Shown here piece after piece: positions 1 to 5,121 of a stretch of DNA of 5,121 nucleotides (the stretch's first letter is position 1; each line of letters begins with the position of its first letter). Both the position numbers and the translations under genes were made by a program. Under the pieces are notes generated by a model, which had not been told where the DNA came from, searched no databases, and was given only the letters and a program-made list of their open reading frames with translations. This DNA comes from JALVIU01 sp964462295 (GTDB lineage: Bacteria > Atribacterota > JALVIU01). The stretch is from the NCBI GenBank assembly GCA_964462295.1, contig CAYWXH010000107.1, forward strand, positions 1 to 5,121, written 5' to 3'.

Positions 1-21
1 CGTCAGATAGTGTCAAATACC

Positions 22-67
22 AGAGATTGCCACGTCAGGGCAAAAAACGCCCTTCCTCGCAATGACA
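22..67 (+). repeat. Interspersed palindromic repeat, copy A
   Basis: The copy has an outer 5-bp stem (ATTGC at 26-30 with GCAAT at 59-63) enclosing an inner hairpin, AGGGC at 37-41 pairing with GCCCT at 49-53 across a 7-nt A-rich loop. The flanks GAGATTGCC and CTCGCAATGAC recur in the other copies of the window, in both orientations. It resembles REP/MITE-type short extragenic repeats. No coding or RNA-gene function is visible. Confidence 0.85.
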
Positions 68-80
68 GCACCACACTCTC

Positions 81-117
81 GTCATTGCGAGGCCCTGAAA
101 GGGCCGTGGCAATCTCT
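81..117 (-). repeat. Interspersed palindromic repeat, copy B (inverted)
   Basis: This is the same element as copy A in the opposite orientation: it begins GTCATTGCGAG and ends GGCAATCTCT. The outer stem is ATTGC 84-88 with GCAAT 109-113. The inner hairpin is GGCCC 91-95 with GGGCC 101-105 around a TGAAA loop. Its hairpin differs in sequence and length from that of copy A, while the flanks are the same. Copies A and B lie head to head and are complementary over both ends. Confidence 0.85.
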
Positions 118-160
118 CTTTTAGGGTTCCCAATTCTCGTTTGTGGGGTTTCCAGGTACC

Positions 161-207
161 AGAGATTGCTTCGTCGGAGCAAAAAGCGCTCCTCCTCGCA
201 ATGACGG
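161..207 (+). repeat. Interspersed palindromic repeat, copy C
   Basis: Copy C aligns without gaps to copy A at a constant offset of 139 bases. Its inner hairpin is GGAGC 176-180 with GCTCC 188-192 and a 7-nt loop. Relative to copy A, two stem positions differ and both are compensated on the other arm, so pairing is kept. The ACCAGAGATTGC left flank is also shared with copy A. Confidence 0.85.
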
Positions 208-211
208 TTGA

Positions 212-248
212 GGGAGATTGCCGCGTCGCTTCGCTCCTCGCAATGACG
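212..248 (+). repeat. Interspersed palindromic repeat, copy D
   Basis: This copy follows copy C after only a few bases, in the same orientation. GATTGC at 216-221 pairs (as ATTGC) with GCAAT 240-244. The centre is a GTCGCTTCGCTC-type sequence that gives only a weak internal hairpin (GCG 223-225 with CGC 232-234). It ends GCAATGACG like the other plus-strand copies. Confidence 0.8.
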
Positions 249-260
249 AATGGGGGACGA

Positions 261-333
261 AGGGCTCCTCATCGCAATAACAGAAGGTGTGGACTCCTCG
301 GAATGACAAGGGATGTGGGGTTCGAAATGACGG
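261..333 (+). repeat. Decayed right halves of the repeat, three remnants
   Basis: Three successive fragments resemble only the right end of the element (CTCCTCGCAATGACGG). They are CTCCTCATCGCAATAAC near 265-281, CTCCTCGGAATGAC near 294-307, and TTCGAAATGACGG at 321-333. Each carries a few substitutions or an insertion and lacks a recognisable left arm. They look like degenerating copies or partial duplications. The last one ends just before the terminator of the leftward gene. Confidence 0.55.
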
Positions 334-334
334 G

Positions 335-364
335 AAAAATAAAAAAGGGCCTTTCGGCCCTTTT
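335..364 (-). terminator. Intrinsic terminator of the Wzz-like gene
   Basis: A perfect 9-bp stem (343-351 with 356-364) closes a 4-nt loop. Read on the minus strand, the loop is GAAA and the hairpin runs straight into a T-rich tract (TTTTTTATTTTT). This is the classic Rho-independent form. It lies 33 bases beyond the stop codon of the leftward gene. On the plus strand the trailing sequence is only TTTTAACTTT, so activity in that direction should be weaker. Confidence 0.88.
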
Positions 365-396
365 AACTTTCGATAAACAGAGTAAACCCTTACTAA

Positions 397-1374
397 TTAA
401 TCATTATGTATATGTGTCTTTTTTCCTCGTTCTAAAAATTCCAAGAAAAATGCAAGAAAAATAGCAAAGAAAAGTGAACCCACTCCTGCCACACCTACTA
501 TAAGTTTCTTCTTTGGCCCTACAGGTTGATCTATATAGTAAGGCTGCACTAAAACATTAAAGAGCTTTAGATCCTTCAAATCTTTTTCTATCAGTGAAAA
601 ATTATACTTATTAAGTTTTAAACTTTTTTCAATATCTGTAATAGTATTTTCTACCTCCGTCTTTTTACTAAGATAGTAAGTATATTTGTTTGAAAGAAAA
701 GTATTTCGCTCTTCTAATATCCTTATACTCTCTCCATAGGAATAAAGCTTAATCGGATTTAAATTCACCCTATTTATTCCATCAAGAAGAGATGTAAGCT
801 GTTTCTCTATCAACTCCTTTTGATTTAATATTTCTTTTAATTTATTATCTATAATACTATACTTTTGTTTATAATAAGAAAGTTTTTCATTTAGAGCTAC
901 ATTACTTGTATTTATAGATTCCTTTGCTTTCTCTAATGCCTTCTTTTTATTCCTAAGAATAACCCCATCTATGTTTACTACTTCCAATAATTTTTTTATT
1001 CTCTCTTTATCTTCCTTAGGCGTACCTGTATCATATACAATCTCTACGATATTTGAGCCCTTTTTTGTCTTTGCCTCTATCTTATCTGGCATTTTATCCT
1101 CTGGAAAGACCTGAGCCAAATAATACTTTTCGCTAAATAGTTTTGACAATACATCTGGAGAAATAGTAGGCTGTCCATTTAAGGAAAAAATCTCTTTTGG
1201 CATAACAGATGCCCTTATCTCATATACTTTGGGAAGCAAAAACGATACTACTACTGCTATAATAACTACTCCAAAGAATATCCCCCATATCAACTTTTTA
1301 CGTTTTACTAATACTTCCCAAAGCTCATATAAATCTATCTCATCTTCTTCCCAGTATTTTTCTTTATCTTCCAT
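397..1374 (-). CDS. Wzz-type polysaccharide co-polymerase (chain-length determinant)
   Basis: The 325-aa product has the architecture of polysaccharide co-polymerases, inner-membrane proteins that regulate the chain length of O-antigen, capsule or exopolysaccharide made by the Wzy pathway. The acidic N-terminal segment (about residues 10-27, DEIDLYELWEVLVKRKK) is the typical cytoplasmic lead-in. It is followed by TM1 (about 28-48), the PKVYEIRASVMP stretch after it, and a long charged periplasmic region with predicted coiled coil (about 141-195 and 215-270). A proline-containing motif (DQPVGPKKK, about 282-290) precedes TM2 (about 291-313). The protein ends in a short basic tail, with no BY-kinase domain and no Walker motifs, so it is a stand-alone co-polymerase. 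The ATG at 1374 is supported by a GGAGG ribosome-binding site 6 bases upstream. It is divergent from the sugar-enzyme operon and has its own promoter and terminator. Which polymer it controls, and therefore the exact gene name, cannot be told. Confidence 0.88.
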   Translation of the reverse strand: MEDKEKYWEEDEIDLYELWEVLVKRKKLIWGIFFGVVIIAVVVSFLLPKVYEIRASVMPKEIFSLNGQPTISPDVLSKLFSEKYYLAQVFPEDKMPDKIEAKTKKGSNIVEIVYDTGTPKEDKERIKKLLEVVNIDGVILRNKKKALEKAKESINTSNVALNEKLSYYKQKYSIIDNKLKEILNQKELIEKQLTSLLDGINRVNLNPIKLYSYGESIRILEERNTFLSNKYTYYLSKKTEVENTITDIEKSLKLNKYNFSLIEKDLKDLKLFNVLVQPYYIDQPVGPKKKLIVGVAGVGSLFFAIFLAFFLEFLERGKKTHIHND

Positions 1375-1379
1375 ACTTT

Positions 1380-1386
1380 TCCTCCA
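1380..1386 (-). promoter_or_regulatory. Ribosome-binding site for the Wzz-like gene
   Basis: On the minus strand, GGAGG followed by AAAAGT precedes the ATG at 1374. This is a strong Shine-Dalgarno match at normal spacing and it fixes the start codon. Confidence 0.85.
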
Positions 1387-1410
1387 CCAGTACTTTAGAA
1401 TTTTGAAAAA

Positions 1411-1439
1411 AGTATAACATATGGAAAAAATAATGTCAA
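1411..1439 (-). promoter_or_regulatory. Sigma70-type promoter of the Wzz-like gene
   Basis: Read on the minus strand, a perfect TTGACA (1434-1439) is followed by a 17-bp spacer and TATACT (1411-1416), one mismatch from the consensus -10. Transcription should start near 1404, giving a leader of about 30 nt that contains the GGAGG site. The -35 box lies only about 12 bp from the second repeat cluster. Confidence 0.85.
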
Positions 1440-1450
1440 TACCAAAAAAG

Positions 1451-1487
1451 ACATTGCTTCACCTGCTTACGCAGGCTCGCAATGACG
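1451..1487 (+). repeat. Interspersed palindromic repeat, copy E
   Basis: The outer stem is ATTGC 1453-1457 with GCAAT 1479-1483. The inner hairpin is CCTGC 1462-1466 with GCAGG 1471-1475 and a TTAC loop. The right end, CTCGCAATGACGG, matches the left cluster exactly, while the hairpin sequence is unrelated to those in copies A-D. Confidence 0.85.
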
Positions 1488-1495
1488 GTTGGGGT

Positions 1496-1535
1496 GGAGA
1501 CTGCCACACACCACTCCGTGGTGCTCGCAATGACA
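1496..1535 (+). repeat. Interspersed palindromic repeat, copy F
   Basis: The left end GGAGACTGCC is a one-base variant of GGAGATTGCC. The right end is CTCGCAATGACA. The inner hairpin is CACCAC 1509-1514 with GTGGTG 1518-1523 and a 3-nt loop, again different from the other copies but perfectly paired. Confidence 0.82.
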
Positions 1536-1540
1536 AAAAA

Positions 1541-1594
1541 GGAAAGATTGCAAGCTCGCAATGAGAGGAAGGAAAGAGGGAGCTCGCAATGACA
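1541..1594 (+). repeat. Two short repeat derivatives lacking the inner hairpin
   Basis: At 1546-1566 the element is reduced to GATTGC, a six-base AAGCTC and GCAATGAG. The outer stem (1547-1551 with 1558-1562) survives without the inner hairpin. At about 1571-1594 only a right end (AGCTCGCAATGACA) remains, after a purine-rich GGAAAGAGGG stretch. From 1595 to 1690 I see no further repeat copy or gene. Confidence 0.65.
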
Positions 1595-1695
1595 AGAATG
1601 TATAGTGCACACATGAAAGGATTAGCAAACCTCACAATAGCAAAGGTAAACACGGGATCCCATAACAATGAAGAGAATGAGCCCTAGCACAAATA

Positions 1696-1704
1696 TGTTA
1701 TAAT
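1696..1704 (+). promoter_or_regulatory. Extended -10 promoter for the rightward sugar operon
   Basis: TGTTATAAT gives a perfect TATAAT (1699-1704) preceded by TG one base upstream (1696-1697), an extended -10 element. No good TTGACA is seen around 1676-1681, which is tolerated by extended -10 promoters. Transcription would start near 1711, leaving a leader of about 20 nt before the ATG at 1732. Confidence 0.65.
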
Positions 1705-1721
1705 ATATAAAAATAAATAAT

Positions 1722-1725
1722 GAGG
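1722..1725 (+). promoter_or_regulatory. Ribosome-binding site deciding the SDR gene start
   Basis: GAGG lies 6 bases before the ATG at 1732. An earlier in-frame ATG at 1720 has only an A/T-rich run upstream with no Shine-Dalgarno match, and using it would put four residues (MRSK) before the Rossmann strand. The 1732 start is therefore preferred. Confidence 0.75.
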
Positions 1726-1731
1726 TCTAAA

Positions 1732-2718
1732 ATGAATTATCTAATAACAGGTGGAATGGGCTTTATAGGTTCTCATCTTGCAGAGGCTTATTTAAAGAAC
1801 AATAATACAGTATATGTAATAGATAATCTAACTACAGGTTCTCTTTCCAATATAAAACATCTACGCAGAAACCCCCATTATAACGATAGATTTTTTACCA
1901 TAGTAGAAGATATTCTCAACTATGATAAAATGGAAGACCTTATAAGTAAGGTAGATATTATAATACATCTTGCAGCAGCAGTAGGTGTTCAATATATTAT
2001 AGAAAATCCTATATCATCTATTGTAACAAATGTCAGGGGTACAGAGATAGTACTTGAGATTGCAAATAAATACAAGAAAAAAGTGTTAATAGCTTCAAGC
2101 TCGGAAGTTTATGGCAAGCATACACATGCCCCTTTAAAAGAGACAGATGACTGTATTTATGGACCATCTTCTAAATTTAGATGGAGCTATGCAGCGGGTA
2201 AATTTATGGATGAGTTCACTGCACTTGCCTATAATAAAGAAAAAGGACTTCCCGTTGTTGTTGTGCGTCTTTTTAATACTGTGGGTCCAAGACAGACAGG
2301 AAGATATGGTATGGTAATCCCTCGTTTTGTAAAACAGGCACTATCTGGCGAACCTATTACTGTATATGGGAATGGAATGCAAACAAGAACATTTACACAT
2401 GTAAAAGATGTAGTAAAATGTATAAGACTTTTATTAGAATCTGAAAAGGCAGTAGGTGAGGTAGTAAATATAGGGGGAAATGAAGAGATATCTATATTGA
2501 ATCTTGCTAAAAAAATAAAAGAGATGACAAAGAGTAAATCAAAAATAAAACTTATCCCTTATAGTGAGGCATATCCTAAAGATTTTGAAGATATGAAAAG
2601 AAGGGTTCCATCCCTTGAAAAGCTAAAAACCCTTATAGGATATAGTCCTTCTACCCCACTTTCTAATATATTACAGGATGTAATAGAGTATTTCAGACAT
2701 GAGACAGATATTAGCTGA
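1732..2718 (+). CDS. NAD-dependent nucleotide-sugar epimerase/decarboxylase (extended SDR)
   Basis: The 328-aa cytoplasmic enzyme acts on a UDP-sugar to supply a precursor for surface glycan assembly. It begins with the NAD-binding Rossmann motif TGGMGFIG (glycines 7, 10 and 13). It has the SDR catalytic triad region SSSEVYG (122-128) and YxxxK (Tyr153, Lys157), then a C-terminal substrate domain (about 175-320) with RLFNTVGPRQTGRYGMVIPRFV and NGMQTRTFTHVKDV. Glu125 after the catalytic serine, the FRW before Tyr153, and the Arg291-x-Pro-Ser motif resemble UDP-glucuronate decarboxylases (UXS, and the ArnA dehydrogenase domain) more than classical GalE. However, many proteins with these features are annotated as UDP-glucose 4-epimerases. 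The fold is certain and the reaction is not. It is the first gene of the rightward operon, and its last 20 bases overlap the next gene. Confidence 0.9.
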   Translation: MNYLITGGMGFIGSHLAEAYLKNNNTVYVIDNLTTGSLSNIKHLRRNPHYNDRFFTIVEDILNYDKMEDLISKVDIIIHLAAAVGVQYIIENPISSIVTNVRGTEIVLEIANKYKKKVLIASSSEVYGKHTHAPLKETDDCIYGPSSKFRWSYAAGKFMDEFTALAYNKEKGLPVVVVRLFNTVGPRQTGRYGMVIPRFVKQALSGEPITVYGNGMQTRTFTHVKDVVKCIRLLLESEKAVGEVVNIGGNEEISILNLAKKIKEMTKSKSKIKLIPYSEAYPKDFEDMKRRVPSLEKLKTLIGYSPSTPLSNILQDVIEYFRHETDIS

Positions 2719-4135
2719 GTTTTTTCTCTCGCTCGGCCTCTCTTCTTTCTTTATTTTCCTTATAAGAAAAAAGGCCATAGAAAGGGGATGGCTTTCCTAT
2801 CCGAGAGAAGATAGGTGGCACAAAAAACCTATTGCCCTATACGGAAGTGTAGGAATAATTTTAGCTATATACCCAGTAACCCTTTTCTTTCTTCATTTAC
2901 AACTGAAATTTAAGGTATTTTTATTTTTCTCCTTTCTTATCTTTATTTTAGGACTATTAGATGATATAAGACCTCTTTCTCCATCTTTTAAATTTATATT
3001 AGAAATCGCTATTTCTTCATTTATCATCTTTTTAGGGGGAAGACTTACAATCACAGGAAGATTCCTTATAGATGTGCTTATTACCTACTTATGGATACTC
3101 GGTATTACAAATGCATTTAACCTACTTGATAATATAGATGGCCTATCCTCCGGAATCGGCATTATCTCTGGTCTCTCCCTTGTAATCCTCTTTTTGTTAT
3201 CTCACAATACAGACCTATCTTTTCACCTTATTTTTATACTCCTTGGTGCATATAGTGGGTATTTAATATTTAACTTCCCTCCTGCAAAAATATTTATGGG
3301 AGATGGTGGTAGTCTATTTTTAGGTTTTACCCTGAGCATACTTTCCATTCCTGGTTATTTAAACAATCTAAATAAAGATATAATCAGTACCCTATCAATA
3401 ATCCTTATATTTTCTATCCCTATCTTTGATACCATACTTGTTACATTAAATAGATTGTACTTCGGGAAAAAGGCAACAGAAGGAGGAAAAGATCATACTT
3501 CACATAGGCTTTTATATATGGGTCTATCAGAAATAAGGGTAAATATCTCACTTTATCTTATCTCCCTTATAGGAGGGCTTGTCGGAATATATCTTTATTT
3601 TACTCCAGGAATTGGAATATTTTTAGGTATTCTTTATCTTCTTTTCTTATTTCTTTTTGGCATTTATTTAAGTAAATTAAATATATACAAGACTTATCCA
3701 AAAGGATTTATTTTTATGTTAGAAGAGGTGCTTGCCAAAATAAGGGCAAGTGAAATAGTAGTGGATACGATAATCATAGGAGGGGCTTACTACTTTGCGT
3801 TCTTTTTGCACTATGAGGGCGTAAAAAGATTATTTGGGGATGTATATGTCACTACTTTACCATTTGCCATATTTATATCTTTAATCTTTCTATTTTTTAC
3901 AGGGATATACAAAGGGGGATGGGATATGCCTTCTTTTGATAAAATAGAAAGGCTAATTTTTGCCATAATACTAACTGATATAACTATAAAAATTGTCACA
4001 CTATATTTAAGTGTAAGTAGTGTAAAGTGGGAAGTCCTTATTACTTTTAACTTAATTTGGTTTTTTCTTATCATCCTATCAAGAAGTATATTTTTATACT
4101 TTGATTATCTAATTGAAAAAATGAAAAAAAGATGA
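2699..4135 (+). CDS. WecA/TagO-like polyprenyl-phosphate sugar-1-P transferase with extra C-terminal membrane domain
   Basis: The 478-aa polytopic membrane protein belongs to the MraY/WecA family. These enzymes transfer HexNAc-1-phosphate from a UDP-sugar to undecaprenyl phosphate, the first step of glycan assembly. Visible motifs in order are DRWHKKP (38-44), the LLDDI pair of aspartates (Asp88, Asp89), NAFNLLDNIDGLSSG (138-152, with Asp144 and Asp147), FMGDGGS (199-205) and the histidine motif HTSHR (266-270). Their spacing matches WecA, and about ten hydrophobic helices cover residues 1-323. Residues about 345-478 are additional: roughly four more helices, with AYYFAFFLHYEG (363-374), GIYKGGW (402-408) and SRSIFLYFDYL (461-471). 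This resembles the N-terminal membrane domain of FlaA1/CapD-type proteins, but the protein stops where their Rossmann domain would begin. The ATG at 2699 is set by an in-frame stop at 2684-2686. AGAG at 2685-2688 is a weak ribosome-binding site, so coupling to the upstream gene is likely. The donor sugar is unknown. Confidence 0.9.
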   Translation: MRQILAEFFLSLGLSSFFIFLIRKKAIERGWLSYPREDRWHKKPIALYGSVGIILAIYPVTLFFLHLQLKFKVFLFFSFLIFILGLLDDIRPLSPSFKFILEIAISSFIIFLGGRLTITGRFLIDVLITYLWILGITNAFNLLDNIDGLSSGIGIISGLSLVILFLLSHNTDLSFHLIFILLGAYSGYLIFNFPPAKIFMGDGGSLFLGFTLSILSIPGYLNNLNKDIISTLSIILIFSIPIFDTILVTLNRLYFGKKATEGGKDHTSHRLLYMGLSEIRVNISLYLISLIGGLVGIYLYFTPGIGIFLGILYLLFLFLFGIYLSKLNIYKTYPKGFIFMLEEVLAKIRASEIVVDTIIIGGAYYFAFFLHYEGVKRLFGDVYVTTLPFAIFISLIFLFFTGIYKGGWDMPSFDKIERLIFAIILTDITIKIVTLYLSVSSVKWEVLITFNLIWFFLIILSRSIFLYFDYLIEKMKKR

Positions 4136-5121
4136 AAAAGATACTTTTTGTTTCAAGATGTGCATGGACACTTTATAATTTCAGAAAAGATATCATGTTA
4201 TTTTTTAAAAATAAAGGGTTTAAAGTCTATGCATTAGGAGGGAAAGAGGGTAATTATGAAGATGAGCTAAAGAAGATAGGAATAGATTATATAAAAATAC
4301 CTACCTCCCAAAAAAGTATAAATTTCATAAGTGATATTAAACTTTTTATTAGTTTAATTATCCTATATAAGAGACTTAAACCAGATATAATTTTTCATTA
4401 TACAATCAAACCCCAAATTTATGGGAATATTGCAGCATTTCTTGTGAAATTTAAAAATACATACAACTTTATTACCGGTCTTGGTTATGTGTTTATATCG
4501 GCAAAAAAATTCCTTAGATGGACTATTCAAACTCTCTATAAAATCTCTTTGTTTAATTGTGAAAAGATACTTTTCTATAATGAACAAGACCTCTCATTCT
4601 TTCTTAGAAATCAAATAGGGGATCCAACAAGATTCTCTATTATTCCGGGATCAGGAGTAGATATGCAAACCTTTTCTCCTGGGAAAAAGAATGGAGAAAA
4701 TGGAATTACTGTGGGTATGATATCTCGCTTTCTCGCCGAAAAAGGTGTATGGGAGTTTGTAGAAAATGCAAAATCTTTAAAAGAGCACATAAAAAATATT
4801 AGATTTATGATGATAGGAGGAAGGGATCCGAGAAATCCTTCTACAGTAAGTGAGGAAGATGTAAAAAATTGGAAAAAAATAGGGATAGAAGTATATGATA
4901 GGACTGATAATGTATCTGAATTTTTAAAAAAGATAGATATTCTCATACACCCTACTTACAGAGAGGGCTTTTCACGCATACTCCTTGAGGCAATGGCATC
5001 TGAAGTACCAATAATAACAACAAATGTACCAGGATGTAAAGATGTAATAGATAATGGATATCAGGGGTTTTTAGTCCCTTTAAAAGACCTAGACATGCTT
5101 CAGAAAAAGACAAAGATACTT
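4132..5121 (+). CDS. GT4-family glycosyltransferase (CapM/PglA-like), 3' end outside window
   Basis: The ATG overlaps the previous stop as ATGA, and the reading frame stays open for 330 codons to the window end. It is a cytoplasmic or membrane-associated GT-B retaining glycosyltransferase that would add a sugar to the lipid-linked acceptor made by the upstream enzyme. The N-terminal half begins MKKILFVSRCAWTLYNFRKD and contains the acceptor-side motifs FHYTIKPQIYGNIAA (88-102), NFITGLGY (112-119) and IPGSGVDMQTFSP (171-183). The donor-binding half has VGMISRFLAEKGVWEFV (194-210), MMIGGRD (226-232) and HPTYREGFSRILLEAMAS (273-290), which holds the E-x7-E pair Glu278 and Glu286. It most resembles the CapM/PglA group (capsule and N-glycan GalNAc or FucNAc transferases). 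Those are about 370-390 residues, so some 40-60 residues are missing. There is no clear ribosome-binding site of its own, which supports coupling. The sugar specificity is not predictable. Confidence 0.9.
   Translation, partial: MKKILFVSRCAWTLYNFRKDIMLFFKNKGFKVYALGGKEGNYEDELKKIGIDYIKIPTSQKSINFISDIKLFISLIILYKRLKPDIIFHYTIKPQIYGNIAAFLVKFKNTYNFITGLGYVFISAKKFLRWTIQTLYKISLFNCEKILFYNEQDLSFFLRNQIGDPTRFSIIPGSGVDMQTFSPGKKNGENGITVGMISRFLAEKGVWEFVENAKSLKEHIKNIRFMMIGGRDPRNPSTVSEEDVKNWKKIGIEVYDRTDNVSEFLKKIDILIHPTYREGFSRILLEAMASEVPIITTNVPGCKDVIDNGYQGFLVPLKDLDMLQKKTKIL

Noticed and set aside
22..333. Possible CRISPR array
   Set aside because: Repeat units vary in sequence and orientation, are palindromic with variable cores, and are not separated by uniform-length spacers. 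No cas gene is present.
3..464. Several open reading frames across the left repeat cluster on both strands (products rich in CEERSDAAIS- or SLRGAKRRGNLP-like segments)
   Set aside because: They are translations of the palindromic repeats. The repeated peptide segments coincide with the repeat copies in several frames and there is no ribosome-binding site pattern. One frame runs through the terminator and into the antisense of the Wzz-like gene.
1229..1417. Plus-strand open frame of 62 codons
   Set aside because: It is antisense to the N-terminal part of the Wzz-like gene, with low-complexity Ser/Thr-rich product. It is a shadow frame.
1654..1661. Palindrome GGGATCCC upstream of the rightward promoter
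   Set aside because: An isolated 8-bp palindrome without a second copy or a T-tract. There is not enough to call an operator or terminator.
1459..1668. Minus-strand open frame of 69 codons in the second repeat cluster
   Set aside because: It covers repeat copies E and F and their derivatives, has no recognisable protein family, and lies upstream of the leftward promoter, so it is best explained as repeat translation.
1720..1731. Earlier in-frame ATG start for the SDR gene
   Set aside because: No Shine-Dalgarno sequence precedes it, whereas GAGG is correctly spaced for the ATG at 1732, which also starts directly at the first Rossmann strand.
3811..4946. Minus-strand open frames at 3811-4074, 4363-4587 and 4611-4946
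   Set aside because: All lie antisense within the transferase and glycosyltransferase genes, whose frames carry clear family motifs. No independent support was found.

Overview
This window is part of a cell-surface polysaccharide biosynthesis locus in a low-GC bacterium. Its coding DNA is AT-rich, with heavy use of ATA (Ile), AGA/AGG (Arg) and AAA (Lys) codons. The genome also carries GC-richer interspersed palindromic repeats built on GATTGC...GCAATGAC. The lineage cannot be fixed from this sequence. Repeats of this general kind occur in several bacterial groups, including uncultivated ones, so I assign no phylum.

Layout: positions 1-334 hold a cluster of at least four recognisable repeat copies plus decayed remnants, in both orientations, with no convincing gene. 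Positions 335-364 are an intrinsic terminator for the leftward gene. Positions 397-1374 (minus strand) encode a Wzz-type polysaccharide co-polymerase with its own near-consensus sigma70-type promoter at 1411-1439. Positions 1451-1594 are a second repeat cluster, placed between two divergent promoters. From an extended -10 promoter near 1696-1704, a rightward operon runs off the window. It contains a nucleotide-sugar SDR enzyme (1732-2718), a WecA/TagO-like polyprenyl-phosphate sugar-1-phosphate transferase with an extra C-terminal membrane module (2699-4135), and a GT4 glycosyltransferase (4132 to the window end, incomplete). The three rightward genes overlap by 20 bp and 4 bp, which implies translational coupling.

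How the genes fit together (inference from families): the SDR enzyme supplies a modified UDP-sugar. The WecA-like enzyme places the first sugar-1-phosphate on undecaprenyl phosphate at the inner membrane face. The GT4 enzyme extends the lipid-linked glycan. The divergently transcribed Wzz-like protein would set chain length during polymerisation.

The observations most worth a second look are the repeat family, whose hairpin stems change by compensatory substitutions and which includes a head-to-head composite element, and the fusion of a WecA-type transferase to what looks like the four-helix membrane domain of FlaA1/CapD-type proteins without their catalytic domain. Neither establishes a new system by itself.
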